A stretch of DNA of 64,000 nt from Terribacillus sp. FSL K6-0262 (GTDB lineage: Bacteria > Bacillota > Bacilli > Bacillales > Amphibacillaceae): assembly GCF_037977385.1 (NCBI RefSeq), contig NZ_CP150277.1, positions 1,155,001 through 1,219,000 of the forward strand. The letters are read 5' to 3'. How positions within the stretch are numbered: the stretch's first letter is position 1; every line of letters starts with the position of its first letter. The position numbers and the translations under genes were made by a program. The notes under the pieces were generated by a model. It saw only the letters and a program-made list of their open reading frames with translations. It was not told the DNA's origin and searched no databases. Of the stretch, positions 1-8,572 are shown in pieces.

Positions 1-202
1 TGATTCCAATCGTTTCTTCCTGTCCAAGCTCATCCAAATACTTAGGATTGATCTCAATGATCCTTTTCCCGGGCAGGTATCTGCCTCCAGTCGTCCTGAG
101 ACGATTATTATACCTTGCAGTATCTACAAATGGCTTTTGAAACCACATAATTGAAATTTCTTCAACTATCTGCTGCAGATTATGCATCGTTATTTCTTTC
201 AT
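1..202 (-). CDS. SprT-like metalloprotease family protein, N-terminal part (cut by window edge)
   Basis: Only the first 67 codons are present; the reading frame runs off the left edge. It begins at ATG 202-200 behind an AGGAGG ribosome-binding site. An upstream ATG is followed at once by TAA and so is excluded. The N-terminus contains the RYNNRLRTTGGRY and IEINPKY segments typical of the YdcK/SprT family, a zinc-dependent protease fold of unclear cellular role. The zinc-binding HExxH motif would lie outside the window. The gene is divergent from cmpA and close to tex, the same order as ydcK in B. subtilis, which supports the assignment. Confidence 0.8.
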   Translation of the reverse strand, partial: MKEITMHNLQQIVEEISIMWFQKPFVDTARYNNRLRTTGGRYLPGKRIIEINPKYLDELGQEETIGI

Positions 203-290
203 TACATAGGCACCTCCTGTTTCTCTCATGCATATAATGCTGCAGACATTCATTTTTCCCGACATCCAAGGGCTGCAGGAGGTAAAAAGA

Positions 291-413
291 ATGCCTAATT
301 GGTTGAAAAATCAACTATCACAAGCTTTTCTCACAAAAAACGTTAACCAATTGAAGGTGTTGAATCAATGCTGGTTCTTCTATAAGCGGAAACAGCATTC
401 CAACGGCGGCTAA
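291..413 (+). CDS. cmpA: Cortex morphogenetic protein CmpA
   Basis: A 40-residue protein starting at ATG 291 with GGAGG eight bases upstream. The sequence opens with MPNWLKNQ and contains the LNQCWFFYK segment, both hallmarks of CmpA. In B. subtilis CmpA takes part in quality control of spore envelope assembly, promoting ClpXP-dependent removal of SpoIVA in defective cells. An in-frame ATG at 228 would add 21 residues, but it lacks a ribosome-binding site and is not seen in the family. The gene lies between the sprT-like gene and tex, as in B. subtilis. I could not identify a convincing mother-cell sigma factor promoter. Confidence 0.9.
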   Translation: MPNWLKNQLSQAFLTKNVNQLKVLNQCWFFYKRKQHSNGG

Positions 414-442
414 AACCCCTGTCCCAAACGGGACAGGGGTTT
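413..442. terminator. Bidirectional terminator between cmpA and tex
   Basis: A 13-bp perfect inverted repeat (413-425 with 430-442) around a four-base loop separates the converging cmpA and tex. It starts at the last base of the cmpA stop codon. Confidence 0.75.
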
Positions 443-455
443 GTCACTGCTGTTG

Positions 456-2618
456 TCACTTCACCATTGTAAGGGCTATTCGCTGTTTGTCAATGTCCAC
501 TTTATCCACCCAGACAGTGACAACATCCCCTACCGAAGCAATATCCATCGGATGTTTTACGTATCTATCCGACATTTTGGAAATATGGACGAGTCCATCC
601 TGTTTGACTCCTATATCGACGAACACACCGAAATCCACTACGTTCCGGACCGTTCCCTGGAGCTCCATTCCTTCCTTGAGATCTTCCATTGCCAATACAT
701 CTTGTTTCAATAATGGCTGAGCCAAATCATCACGCGGGTCTCTCCCCGGCTGATTCAGCGCCTGTATGACGTCCTGGAGCGTTAATCGACCAATACCTAA
801 CTCTGCAGCAACTTGGTCGATGTCAAGCTCCGCCAGCTTCTCCCGCAGCTGCGCGCTCCCTATATCCGCCACAGTTGCACCAAGCCGCTCCAGAAGCTGT
901 TTTGTAGCTGTATAGCTCTCTGGATGGATCGGCGTCCTATCAAGCGGCTCCTCACCGTCCAAGACACGCAGGAAGCCGATACTCTGTTCATAAGTCTTGT
1001 TTCCAAGCCTGGGAATGGCTTTCAGCTGCTTGCGCGAGGTGAATTTACCGATCTCATTCCGCTGCTTCACGACATTTGCTGCTACCGTCTTACTAAATCC
1101 CGATACATACTGCAGCAAAGATTCGGAAGCTGTATTCACATTGACCCCGACTTGGTTCACTGCAGTCTCCACGACAAACCCCAAGGAATCATTGAGTTTT
1201 TTTTGGCTGACATCATGCTGATATTGTCCGACGCCAATCGATTTCGGATCGATCTTGACCAACTCTGCCAAAGGATCCTGTATTCTGCGGCCGATGGAAA
1301 TAGCACTACGTTCCTCCACTTGCAGATCTGGAAATTCCTTTCTTGCCAATTCCGATGCTGAATACACACTCGCGCCAGCTTCGTTTACGATTATATAAGC
1401 GACACTGCTTCCGGATTGACGAATCACATCCGCAATGAATTGCTCCGTTTCCCTTGATGCAGTTCCATTTCCAATGGCAATCAGTTCGACATTGTACTTT
1501 TCAAGCAACGCATCGACGATTCTTTTGGCTCCTTTGACATCGTTGCGTGGCGCTGTAGGATAAATCACATTCTTTTCCAGCAGCTTCCCTGTCTCATCGA
1601 TAACCGCCAGCTTACATCCTGTGCGGAACGCCGGGTCCACTCCCAATACGACGCGGCCCTTCAATGGCGGCTGAAGCAAGAGATTTTTCAGGTTCTCCGA
1701 GAAAATTTTAATCGCTTGTTCCTCTGCCTTCTCCGACAGCATGGAACGAATTTCCCGTTCCACCGATGGCTGGATGAGACGCTTATAGCTATCCTCGATC
1801 ACTGCCTCCAATGCTGCAGCTACTTCAGCAGATGCCCCTTGTCTGATGATTTTACGTTTAAGATAAGCTAGGATGACATCCACAGGCGGCTCGATCGTAA
1901 CACGCAATATCCCTTCCTTCTCACCTCGGTTGACAGCCAAGGTCCGATGGGAAGCCATTTGCCGGATCGGCTCCTGATACGCATAGTACATTTCGTATAC
2001 GCCTTTGTCATCGTCTTCCGCCTTTTTGACTTTGGTCAAAAGAACACCTTGCTTCTCTGTCTTATCTCTAATATAATCCCGAAAAGCCGGTTGCTCACTG
2101 ATCCATTCCGCTACTATATCACCGGCACCTTGCAGCACTTCCGCCTCGGAATGCAGCTCTTTTTCAGGATCCAGATAGTTTTGCGCTTCTTTTTCCGGAT
2201 CTCGGATGGTTTGTTCATAAAGTCCTTTTGCAAGGGGCTCCAATCCTTTTTCCTTCGCAATCGTTGCCTTTGTCCTCCGCTTTTGCTTGTATGGACGATA
2301 TAAATCCTCTATGCGCTGCAGCTGCATGGCAGCCAGAATGTCGCGCTTGAGCTCCTCTGTCAGTTTTCCTTGCTCCTCGATCAAACGGATCACTTCCGTT
2401 TTCCGTTGGTGAAGCTGCTGTGCATATTCCCACTTATCCTGAATCGCCTTGATTTCAACTTCATCCAGAGCTCCAGTCTGCTCTTTCCGGTAACGGGCAA
2501 TAAACGGTACGGTATTTCCCTCTCCCAGCAGGTGGATGACCTGTCTGATGGATGATTGTTTGATGGATGTTTCTTTTTCGACCCATTGTATGAGCCTGTC
2601 TTGAATCGATGGTTCCAA
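456..2618 (-). CDS. tex: Tex family S1 RNA-binding protein (YdcI-like)
   Basis: A 720-residue protein of normal Tex length. It starts at TTG 2618 with AGGAGG seven bases upstream. Tex has an N-terminal helical region, a YqgF/RuvC-like nuclease fold (seen around VVLGVDPAFRTGCKLAVID), helix-hairpin-helix elements and a C-terminal S1 domain. The S1 domain is clear at about residues 650-718, from GMELQGTVRNVVDFGVFVD onward. Tex proteins bind nucleic acids and influence transcription; the exact role in Bacillus is unsettled. The gene follows rsbX with a terminator between, as in B. subtilis (ydcI). A weak promoter with TACAAT at 2648-2653 may serve it. Confidence 0.93.
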   Translation of the reverse strand: MEPSIQDRLIQWVEKETSIKQSSIRQVIHLLGEGNTVPFIARYRKEQTGALDEVEIKAIQDKWEYAQQLHQRKTEVIRLIEEQGKLTEELKRDILAAMQLQRIEDLYRPYKQKRRTKATIAKEKGLEPLAKGLYEQTIRDPEKEAQNYLDPEKELHSEAEVLQGAGDIVAEWISEQPAFRDYIRDKTEKQGVLLTKVKKAEDDDKGVYEMYYAYQEPIRQMASHRTLAVNRGEKEGILRVTIEPPVDVILAYLKRKIIRQGASAEVAAALEAVIEDSYKRLIQPSVEREIRSMLSEKAEEQAIKIFSENLKNLLLQPPLKGRVVLGVDPAFRTGCKLAVIDETGKLLEKNVIYPTAPRNDVKGAKRIVDALLEKYNVELIAIGNGTASRETEQFIADVIRQSGSSVAYIIVNEAGASVYSASELARKEFPDLQVEERSAISIGRRIQDPLAELVKIDPKSIGVGQYQHDVSQKKLNDSLGFVVETAVNQVGVNVNTASESLLQYVSGFSKTVAANVVKQRNEIGKFTSRKQLKAIPRLGNKTYEQSIGFLRVLDGEEPLDRTPIHPESYTATKQLLERLGATVADIGSAQLREKLAELDIDQVAAELGIGRLTLQDVIQALNQPGRDPRDDLAQPLLKQDVLAMEDLKEGMELQGTVRNVVDFGVFVDIGVKQDGLVHISKMSDRYVKHPMDIASVGDVVTVWVDKVDIDKQRIALTMVK

Positions 2619-2671
2619 TTTTGTTCCTCCTGACTGCTGCTATCCTCATTGTATCAGAATTGCTGGGCAGA

Positions 2672-2709
2672 TAAAAAAAGGATCGGCACCTGCGCGAGGT
2701 ACCAATCCT
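2672..2709 (-). terminator. Terminator of the rsb-sigB operon
   Basis: A 13-bp stem (2679-2691 with 2697-2709, one G:T-type mismatch) is followed on the minus strand by a run of T. It overlaps the rsbX stop codon. Confidence 0.75.
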
Positions 2710-3283
2710 ATTCTGTGTATTTCATGGCAATCAATGTTATATCATCTTCATGCGGCTTTTGTTTGGTGAGAGCGAACATATCCCTTATTTTCCGAACATC
2801 CTTTTCCTTGAAAAGTTCCTGCGTAAGCTCGTTATCGGAAACACCATCAGAAAACATAACGAATATCATATCATCTTGCAGGATTCCCCGTGAAATCTTA
2901 TATTTCCTCGGATACCCGGCAAGAAACCCTTGGCTCGGTATACATCGCTCTTTTTTACCACTTGTGATTGTCATGATCCCGATATTGCCAATGGAAGTGA
3001 AGGAATAAGTGCTTGTCCGATAATCCACCTTCAAGATACCCAGCACGACTCCGCGTTTACCGACCAATACCTCGTTCGATCTTCTGATCAGCTCATCGAT
3101 TCCGCTATGCACATGGGCACGGATCACATCTATCACTACCTGTGATGACTCTTTGGCAAATTCCCCGCTTCCAAGTCCATCAGCCAGCACACAGATGAAT
3201 TCATGTTCCGATTCATGGTAGAAATAACTATCTCCGCAATAATAATTGCCTTTTTTAGGCTCCTGAAACGCCGACACATCCAT
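2708..3283 (-). CDS. rsbX: Serine phosphatase RsbX (feedback regulator of the stressosome)
   Basis: A 191-residue PP2C-type phosphatase. It dephosphorylates RsbS and RsbR, returning the stressosome to its resting state and limiting the SigB response. Metal-binding segments are visible as CGDSYF near residue 16, ADGLGSG near residue 35 and the aspartates in SDGVSDNE and HEDDIT near the C-terminus. I start it at ATG 3283, which aligns with the family N-terminus. No good ribosome-binding site precedes this ATG and the gene lies 13 bases after the sigB stop, so translation is probably coupled. A longer reading frame running back into sigB is unlikely to be used. Confidence 0.9.
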   Translation of the reverse strand: MDVSAFQEPKKGNYYCGDSYFYHESEHEFICVLADGLGSGEFAKESSQVVIDVIRAHVHSGIDELIRRSNEVLVGKRGVVLGILKVDYRTSTYSFTSIGNIGIMTITSGKKERCIPSQGFLAGYPRKYKISRGILQDDMIFVMFSDGVSDNELTQELFKEKDVRKIRDMFALTKQKPHEDDITLIAMKYTE

Positions 3284-3296
3284 ATGGAGATAGAAA

Positions 3297-4088
3297 TCAC
3301 TCAAAGCTGTCCGCACCTTCGGCTTGCAGGGCCTCCCGCAGTTTACGCAAAGCTCTGCGCTGCAGACGCGATACATGCATCTGAGAAATACCGAGTCTTT
3401 CCCCTGTATCTTTTTGGCTCATATTCTCGAAGTATGTGCAGCGAAGTATCTCCTGCTCCCGCTCACTGAGAATTGGAAGCACCTTTTCCAGCAGCATTCT
3501 GCGGTCTATGTCTTCGTAGCCATTATCCGTCGAGCCTACCAAATCGAGGATAGCCACCGTGCTGCCATCCGAGTCAGCCTCAATCTTTCTGTCGACAGAC
3601 AATGCCTTATAGCTTTTGCCCATTTCCATCGTTTCCAAAATGTCTTCCTCGGACACTTCCAGATAAGCAGCGATTTCAGCCACGGTCGGGGATTTTTGAT
3701 TTTCTGTCGTCAGTTCATCGATTGCCTTGCGTATTTTCGGACCCAGCTCTTTGATCCGCCGCGGTACATGGACACTCCATGTCTTATCACGAATGAAGCG
3801 TTTGATTTCCCCGATGATTGTCGGGATGGCAAATGATTCAAAGGATTTGCCGAAATCAGGATTATATCTCCTGATTGCTGCAAGCAGGCCCAGCATGCCG
3901 ACCTGGACCAAATCTTCATGGATGGAGCTGTTCTTGGAATATTTCCTTGCTATGGATACGACGAGGTCTTTGTATGTGAGTACGATTTTTTCTTGGATTT
4001 CTTCATCTGTGGGATGCTTTTGCAGATGATCTATCCATTTATAAACCTCATCCTCACGGTTATTGTGTGGTTGAGATTTGGTCGTCAT
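3297..4088 (-). CDS. sigB: RNA polymerase sigma factor SigB
   Basis: A 263-residue sigma-70 family factor of the SigB/F/G group, directing the general stress regulon. Region 2 contains the segment EDLVQVGMLGLLAAIRRY and FESFAIPTIIGEIKRF; region 4 ends with the helix-turn-helix ISQMHVSRLQRRALRKLRE. Its start overlaps the last 29 bases of rsbW, as expected for genes whose products must be made in stoichiometric amounts. RsbW holds SigB inactive until dephosphorylated RsbV releases it. SigB-like promoters elsewhere in the window (4905, 19059, 19144, 28229) are likely targets. Confidence 0.97.
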   Translation of the reverse strand: MTTKSQPHNNREDEVYKWIDHLQKHPTDEEIQEKIVLTYKDLVVSIARKYSKNSSIHEDLVQVGMLGLLAAIRRYNPDFGKSFESFAIPTIIGEIKRFIRDKTWSVHVPRRIKELGPKIRKAIDELTTENQKSPTVAEIAAYLEVSEEDILETMEMGKSYKALSVDRKIEADSDGSTVAILDLVGSTDNGYEDIDRRMLLEKVLPILSEREQEILRCTYFENMSQKDTGERLGISQMHVSRLQRRALRKLREALQAEGADSFE

Positions 4089-4536
4089 CTAGCCCCACCT
4101 CATTTTCATGAAGGTATTTCGTCATGAGGACGATCACTCCAGAATCGCTGTTGATTTCCACTTTGTCCATCAACGCATCTATCAGGAATAAACCAAAACC
4201 GCCCTCCCTCAGCTGTTCGATGGGTTCTGCTGCCTCATACGGGCCAATATTCCTTTTTACTTGATCCAAGTTGAAGCTGTCGCCATGATCGGCGACCATC
4301 ACTTCGAGACGATTTTCATATACGCCGAAACCGATCGTAACTTCGCCATCTTCATCCTTTTCATATGCATGGTTAACCGTGTTCGTCACCGCCTCGGAAA
4401 TTGCAACCTTCAAATCCTCGATATCCTCATAGGAAAAACCCATCCGGTTTGCAACACCTGAAGCAGTCAAGCGAATCACACCAACGTATTCTGGTTTAGC
4501 CGGTACTTTGATCTCGATAAAATCGAAAGATTCCAT
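4060..4536 (-). CDS. rsbW: Anti-sigma-B factor / serine kinase RsbW
   Basis: A 158-residue GHKL-type kinase that binds SigB and phosphorylates RsbV. The ATP site is visible as EAVTNTVNHAY (N box), ADHGDSF (G1 box) and EGGFGLFLI (G2 box). It starts two bases after the rsbV stop codon and overlaps sigB by 29 bases. This is the standard partner-switch arrangement: in energy-rich unstressed cells RsbW phosphorylates RsbV and keeps SigB sequestered. Confidence 0.96.
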   Translation of the reverse strand: MESFDFIEIKVPAKPEYVGVIRLTASGVANRMGFSYEDIEDLKVAISEAVTNTVNHAYEKDEDGEVTIGFGVYENRLEVMVADHGDSFNLDQVKRNIGPYEAAEPIEQLREGGFGLFLIDALMDKVEINSDSGVIVLMTKYLHENEVGLDDDQISTTQ

Positions 4537-4538
4537 AA

Positions 4539-4871
4539 TTAATAGCCACCTCGTACTGTTTTGTCAACATCGATCACATCGATCAAACCTGTAATCTCGA
4601 ACAAACGGTATACACGATCCTGCAGCTGTACGAGCTTCAATTCACTGTTGTTTTCTTTCGTCGATTTCAACCCGCTAACGAATACGCCCAATCCGGTACT
4701 GTCCATATAATTCACCTGCTCCAGATTGACTTCGACTTTATTCCCCTCTTTACTCGTCAGGGATAAAAGTGTTTCTTTCAATTTAGGAGCTGTATAGGCA
4801 TCTATTTCACCAGCTAAAAGAACAATTGATTTCCCTGCTTGTTCTTGTACGTCAACAGTTAAGTTCATCAT
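4539..4871 (-). CDS. rsbV: Anti-anti-sigma factor RsbV
   Basis: A 110-residue STAS-domain protein. The phosphorylated serine is S58 in the MDSTGLG motif. Dephosphorylated RsbV binds RsbW and frees SigB. It starts ATG-ATG behind AGGAGG; either methionine could be used. It is the first gene of the SigB-autoregulated part of the operon, with a SigB promoter immediately upstream overlapping the end of rsbU. Confidence 0.96.
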   Translation of the reverse strand: MMNLTVDVQEQAGKSIVLLAGEIDAYTAPKLKETLLSLTSKEGNKVEVNLEQVNYMDSTGLGVFVSGLKSTKENNSELKLVQLQDRVYRLFEITGLIDVIDVDKTVRGGY

Positions 4872-4904
4872 GTACCTCCTAAGGGCTAGTTACCATCCTA
4901 TGTA

Positions 4905-4929
4905 ATACCCGTGTCTTCTCGATTCAAAC
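4905..4929 (-). promoter_or_regulatory. SigB promoter of rsbV-rsbW-sigB-rsbX
   Basis: On the minus strand: -35 GTTTGA (4924-4929), a 13-base spacer and -10 GGGTAT (4905-4910). This agrees with the SigB consensus (GTTTAA, 12-15 bases, GGGTAT) with a perfect -10. The -35 overlaps the rsbU stop codon. The equivalent promoter in B. subtilis provides positive autoregulation. Confidence 0.9.
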
Positions 4930-5934
4930 ATCTTTTTTGATAATTATTAAGGTAAAGTCATCCCGCAGATGAAAATCCTGCAGTTTTTCGAAATGTTTAT
5001 ATACGTTTTCCACCAATTCCTGTGCTGGGAGATGGGAAAAACTCTTGATGACCTCCAGCACTTCCTCACTCTCGATGAAACGATCTCCCTGACGGCATTC
5101 GGTAACGCCGTCCGTCAGCAGGATGATCATATCCCCTGCATGGATTTCCCTTTCATATTGGCGGTATTGGGCCGTATCCGTAACACCGAGGACGACCCCT
5201 TTCGCCCTGATCTCTTCGAATGCATCCTCGGCAGCATGATAATAAAAACCAGGTTCATGCCCTGCTGATGAGTAAGTGATCGTGCTGGCCTCCGGATTGA
5301 AAAGAGCATAAAACATCGTGATGAACATGCTGGGATCGACATTGCGCTCCACAACCCGATTAAGGCTTTCAAGAATCTCACTCGGTTTTTTATGCTCGGA
5401 CGGAAAACTTTCCATCGCATATTTGATCATGGACATACATAATGCCGCTGGGATACCTTTACCGATCACATCAGCCACTGTGATACCTACAGTACCATCT
5501 TCATGATGAATGAAGTGATGGTAATCACCATTCATCTGATTCGCAGGTACGCTGACAACACCGATATCAAAGCCTTCCACATCAGGCTTTTCAGTCGACA
5601 GCAACGTATTCTGCATCCGAGCAGCCACGGAGATCTCCGATTTGATCTCGAGCTGCTCTTCCCTCAGATCCTGGAATTCCTGAAGCGCCAAACCGTAGGA
5701 AATCATCACCTCCAATAGGAAGCTCATCGAGTGCTGTATATTCTCTGGAAGATCCGGATAGATATCTTCCAGCGCATTGATATGCGTGTTGATGATCTCC
5801 TCCAGCGATATATTGTGCTGGATGGAGCGTTTACTTATCTGCTCCGCCTCATATAGGGCAGACTCATCCTGTGTATCGATGTATTGCTTGAGCAGTTCCC
5901 GATAGTGGGACAGATCTAGCTTAAGCGCATCCAC
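4924..5934 (-). CDS. rsbU: PP2C-type phosphatase RsbU (environmental stress branch)
   Basis: A 336-residue phosphatase that dephosphorylates RsbV when bound by RsbT. An N-terminal helical domain of about 110 residues (RsbT-binding in the family) precedes the catalytic domain. Metal-binding aspartates lie in NGDYHHF, ADVIGKG, TDGVTE and RDDFTLI. It follows rsbT by 16 bases and precedes the internal SigB promoter, so rsbR-S-T-U are expected to be read mainly from the upstream housekeeping promoter. Confidence 0.95.
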   Translation of the reverse strand: MDALKLDLSHYRELLKQYIDTQDESALYEAEQISKRSIQHNISLEEIINTHINALEDIYPDLPENIQHSMSFLLEVMISYGLALQEFQDLREEQLEIKSEISVAARMQNTLLSTEKPDVEGFDIGVVSVPANQMNGDYHHFIHHEDGTVGITVADVIGKGIPAALCMSMIKYAMESFPSEHKKPSEILESLNRVVERNVDPSMFITMFYALFNPEASTITYSSAGHEPGFYYHAAEDAFEEIRAKGVVLGVTDTAQYRQYEREIHAGDMIILLTDGVTECRQGDRFIESEEVLEVIKSFSHLPAQELVENVYKHFEKLQDFHLRDDFTLIIIKKDV

Positions 5935-5950
5935 CTGGCATCATCCTCCT

Positions 5951-6358
5951 CTAACGGACCCATTTCACGACGCGGATTTCCGTCCCTTCGCCTATCTTTG
6001 AAGTAATATCAAATTCATCCATCAGGCGTTTTACACCAGGAAGACCTGCGCCCAGACCTCCGGATGTGGAAAAACCATCCTCCATTACCTGACTGATATC
6101 TTTAATACCTGGACCTGTATCGATTGCGACGATGCAAATCCCGCGCGAACCGACATTCTCCACTTCATCAAAGCAGATTTTTCCGCTTCCGGCATAAAGA
6201 TAGATATTACGTGCAAGCTCCGAAATAGCAGTTGCGATACGAGCTTGATCGACGATCCCAAAGCCCAGCTTTTTCGAAAAGTCGCGGCCGAATTGTCTTG
6301 CACCGACAATGTCCCATTCTTTCTGTATATTCACACAGGTTCTGAAGTCCATTTTCAC
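5951..6358 (-). CDS. rsbT: Switch protein / serine-threonine kinase RsbT
   Basis: A 135-residue GHKL kinase of the stressosome. It phosphorylates RsbS and RsbR; once released from the complex it activates RsbU. The ATP-binding motifs [20 protein letters not shown] and [13 protein letters not shown] are present. Its start overlaps the rsbS stop by four bases, indicating translational coupling. The N-terminus ([17 protein letters not shown]) aligns with the family. Confidence 0.95.
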   Translation of the reverse strand: MKMDFRTCVNIQKEWDIVGARQFGRDFSKKLGFGIVDQARIATAISELARNIYLYAGSGKICFDEVENVGSRGICIVAIDTGPGIKDISQVMEDGFSTSGGLGAGLPGVKRLMDEFDITSKIGEGTEIRVVKWVR

Positions 6359-6711
6359 TCCTCCAGTTCCTGGCGCAATTTGATCAATCCTTGTTCTAAA
6401 TCTAATGCTGTCGTTACCTCATTCAAATGAATGCCCAAATCGATAAGTGTCACGGCCACAGCTGGCTGGATTCCGGTCAGGACGACCTTTGCCCCCATCA
6501 AGTCGGACATTGTCACTACATCGCCCAATACTTTGGCGATGAAGGAGTCGATGATGTCGACGGAAGTCAAGTCGATGACCACTCCTGTCGCCCCGCTCTG
6601 ATGGATTTTATTGAGCAAGTCTTCCTGGAATTGAATCGCAGTCTGGTCATCCAGATCGATCTGGATACTGATCAGCAAATAGTTATGCAGCTTCAATATT
6701 GGGATTCTCAC
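6355..6711 (-). CDS. rsbS: Stressosome scaffold protein RsbS
   Basis: A 118-residue single STAS-domain protein forming the core of the stressosome with RsbR. The RsbT phosphorylation site is S56 in IIDSFIAK. It overlaps rsbR by four bases at its start and rsbT by four at its end. In the family, unphosphorylated RsbS traps RsbT; phosphorylation releases it to RsbU. Confidence 0.95.
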   Translation of the reverse strand: MRIPILKLHNYLLISIQIDLDDQTAIQFQEDLLNKIHQSGATGVVIDLTSVDIIDSFIAKVLGDVVTMSDLMGAKVVLTGIQPAVAVTLIDLGIHLNEVTTALDLEQGLIKLRQELEE

Positions 6712-7583
6712 GGTTGTTCACTCCCATCAAGCGAATCGATCAGCTCTTCAATCGTCTGTTCTTCGCTGTTTGTTTGTACGATCATTTTGTTCGTCATTTC
6801 AAGAGCGGTAGTGAATCCCTTGCGAAGGGAGCTCTTCGTCGGGAACTTACTGAGATCTATCCCCAGATTCACAATCGTCTGGGCAATCTCCGGTCTGATA
6901 CCGACAAGGATGCAAGTGGACCCGATCAGCCTCACTGCTTCTGCAGCCTGGATGATATGATGTGCGACCATGGTATCCACAACCGGTACACCAGTAATAT
7001 CAATCAGCACTACCTCTGCATGATGCTTGATTACGCCATCGAGTAAATTCTCCATGATGAATTTGGCCCGCTCCGTATCAATGGTTCCAATCAGCGGCAT
7101 GACTGTGATATTATCCATGACCGGGATCAAAGGTGCAGATAATTCCTGCAATGCGACACGCTGAAGGGATACTGTATTTTCCCAGTTGCCGGAATATTCA
7201 TTCACCAGCTGGTTGATGAACGGATTCACAAGCTCATCCACATGCCTTAACACTTTCGACACAGGGACATCCAACTCTTCGTGATCGACAAGGAACTCCA
7301 CTGCGACGCGTTTGAAAAGCTGCAGGCCATCCGTCAGATAGCTGAGCGGCCAGCCCAGATTGATGACTCGTTCTGTAAAGCTGTCCAGATCGGAAGTCAA
7401 GCTCTCCTTCTCGACACTGCCGAAAATGATATCGACGAATTCCCGGTTCGTGTTTTCGAAAAGATCCTGCGAAATAGTGGAAATCACGACATTTTTCTGT
7501 TTCTCTGCGACTTCCTCAAGCCACATATGAATCAGATTGTCACTGTTTTCAACCAGAATCTCCTTCAGATTTTTTGCCATCAT
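6708..7583 (-). CDS. rsbR: Stressosome sensor/co-antagonist RsbR
   Basis: A 291-residue protein with an N-terminal non-haem globin-like sensory domain (about 1-140) and a C-terminal STAS domain (about 155-270). The two RsbT-phosphorylated threonines correspond to T170 (GTIDT) and T204 (VVDTM) in this numbering. The start is MM; the second ATG is better spaced from GGGGG. The gene opens the eight-gene operon. No other rsbR paralogue is visible in this window. Confidence 0.94.
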   Translation of the reverse strand: MMAKNLKEILVENSDNLIHMWLEEVAEKQKNVVISTISQDLFENTNREFVDIIFGSVEKESLTSDLDSFTERVINLGWPLSYLTDGLQLFKRVAVEFLVDHEELDVPVSKVLRHVDELVNPFINQLVNEYSGNWENTVSLQRVALQELSAPLIPVMDNITVMPLIGTIDTERAKFIMENLLDGVIKHHAEVVLIDITGVPVVDTMVAHHIIQAAEAVRLIGSTCILVGIRPEIAQTIVNLGIDLSKFPTKSSLRKGFTTALEMTNKMIVQTNSEEQTIEELIDSLDGSEQP

Positions 7584-7663
7584 GAAACCCCCGTATTGTA
7601 ACGTTCACCTTGTAAAAAGCCGTTTTTGCAGTCATATGCTCAAGGCCACTTTATCTACTTATT

Positions 7664-7693
7664 AATCTAACACCAATACGCCCACCTTGCCAA
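7664..7693 (-). promoter_or_regulatory. Candidate housekeeping promoter of rsbR
   Basis: Minus strand TTGGCA (7688-7693), 18-base spacer, TAGATT (7664-7669), 80 bases before rsbR. A second TATACT at 7711-7716 with an extended -10 TG could act instead. The rest of the 7584-7785 gap holds only the ndoA terminator. Confidence 0.4.
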
Positions 7694-7744
7694 TAAGGCG
7701 GCTGCTTTTTAGTATATACCATAATCCAACAGGACTGAAATCAA

Positions 7745-7776
7745 AACAAAAAAGCCCTTACGTCACCGTAAGGGCT
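7745..7776 (-). terminator. Terminator after ndoA
   Basis: A 10-bp stem (7753-7762 with 7767-7776) is followed on the minus strand by T residues. It separates the toxin gene from the rsbR operon. Confidence 0.75.
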
Positions 7777-7785
7777 GGTCCGTTC

Positions 7786-8136
7786 CTAGAACTCTGTAAG
7801 GCCTAGGCTTATTTCAAGTGCTCGATTGATATTTCCCATCATCTGTGGGTCAAGCTGGGTGATCTTATCCGTCAGCCGCTGCTTGTCGATTGTTCGGATC
7901 TGTTCCAGAAGAATGACGGAATCCCGCTCAAATCCATACTTCTTGGCATCGATCTCCACATGGGTCGGCAGCTTGGCTTTTTGGATCTGTGCCGTTATTG
8001 CCGCTATGATGACGGTCGGACTGAATCGATTGCCGATATCATTCTGCAGGACCAACACCGGGCGTACGCCCCCCTGTTCTGATCCCACTACCGGGGACAG
8101 GTCGGCGAAATAGACTTCGCCTCTTTTAACGATCAA
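7786..8136 (-). CDS. ndoA: Endoribonuclease toxin NdoA (MazF/EndoA family)
   Basis: A 116-residue PemK/MazF-fold RNase. In B. subtilis EndoA cuts mRNA at UACAU. The N-terminus [15 protein letters not shown] and the segment [16 protein letters not shown] are diagnostic, and the length equals the B. subtilis protein (116). It starts four bases after the antitoxin gene. Location directly upstream of rsbR is conserved in Bacillaceae. Confidence 0.96.
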   Translation of the reverse strand: MIVKRGEVYFADLSPVVGSEQGGVRPVLVLQNDIGNRFSPTVIIAAITAQIQKAKLPTHVEIDAKKYGFERDSVILLEQIRTIDKQRLTDKITQLDPQMMGNINRALEISLGLTEF

Positions 8137-8140
8137 GGGC

Positions 8141-8410
8141 CTACACCCCGCTTACAAGGCGCTCTAACGTTACTTCTGCCTCCTCTTCAGCTTGGAAAGC
8201 TTCTGAAGCGATATTAAGATTGATACGTGCCATCTCCATGTAACCCTTCTGCATGGTCTCACGGATATTCTTTCTTTCCTGCACGTATGACTTCGTTGCT
8301 TGATAGAAGAAATGATCGAGACTATTGTTATTATTCTGCATCAAACCATCCACCTCATTCAGGAGTTTCTTAGGCAGCTTTACAACGATTTCTTGTAAGC
8401 CTTCGGACAC
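8141..8410 (-). CDS. ndoAI: Antitoxin NdoAI (EndoAI, MazE-like, ribbon-helix-helix)
   Basis: An 89-residue antitoxin for NdoA. The N-terminal half ([18 protein letters not shown]) is a ribbon-helix-helix domain; the C-terminus ends TLERLVSGV as in the family, where this tail binds the toxin. I place the start at GTG 8410, eight bases after GGAGGT. The ATG at 8416 sits only three bases from the GGAGG and is badly spaced. Co-transcribed with ndoA. Confidence 0.9.
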   Translation of the reverse strand: MSEGLQEIVVKLPKKLLNEVDGLMQNNNNSLDHFFYQATKSYVQERKNIRETMQKGYMEMARINLNIASEAFQAEEEAEVTLERLVSGV

Positions 8411-8463
8411 AACCATACACCTCCACCAATTCACTCGGGTCGATTCTGTAAAAATCCATTTTC

Positions 8464-8492
8464 ATCATACCATCCGAGCATTGTGTTTGCAA
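8464..8492 (-). promoter_or_regulatory. Promoter of ndoAI-ndoA
   Basis: Minus strand TTGCAA (8487-8492), 17-base spacer, TATGAT (8464-8469). A good SigA match 54 bases before the antitoxin start codon. A weak hairpin with a T run near 8517-8545 may end alr transcription. Confidence 0.75.
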
Positions 8493-8572
8493 AGGACTCT
8501 CCGGAACTTTTTGATAAAAAAAGCCTTTTTCAAACAAAAAGCTTGGGAGGAAGGCTGGCTTCCTGCCGAAAA

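Noticed and set aside
456..2655. Many long plus-strand open frames opposite tex, cshA, typA and carB
   Set aside because: They mirror the codon periodicity of the real genes, lack ribosome-binding sites and have no family features.
7681..7715. Plus-strand hairpin with T run upstream of rsbR resembling a terminator
   Set aside because: No plus-strand gene precedes it, and the stem has mismatches. On the minus strand it may only add structure to the rsbR leader.
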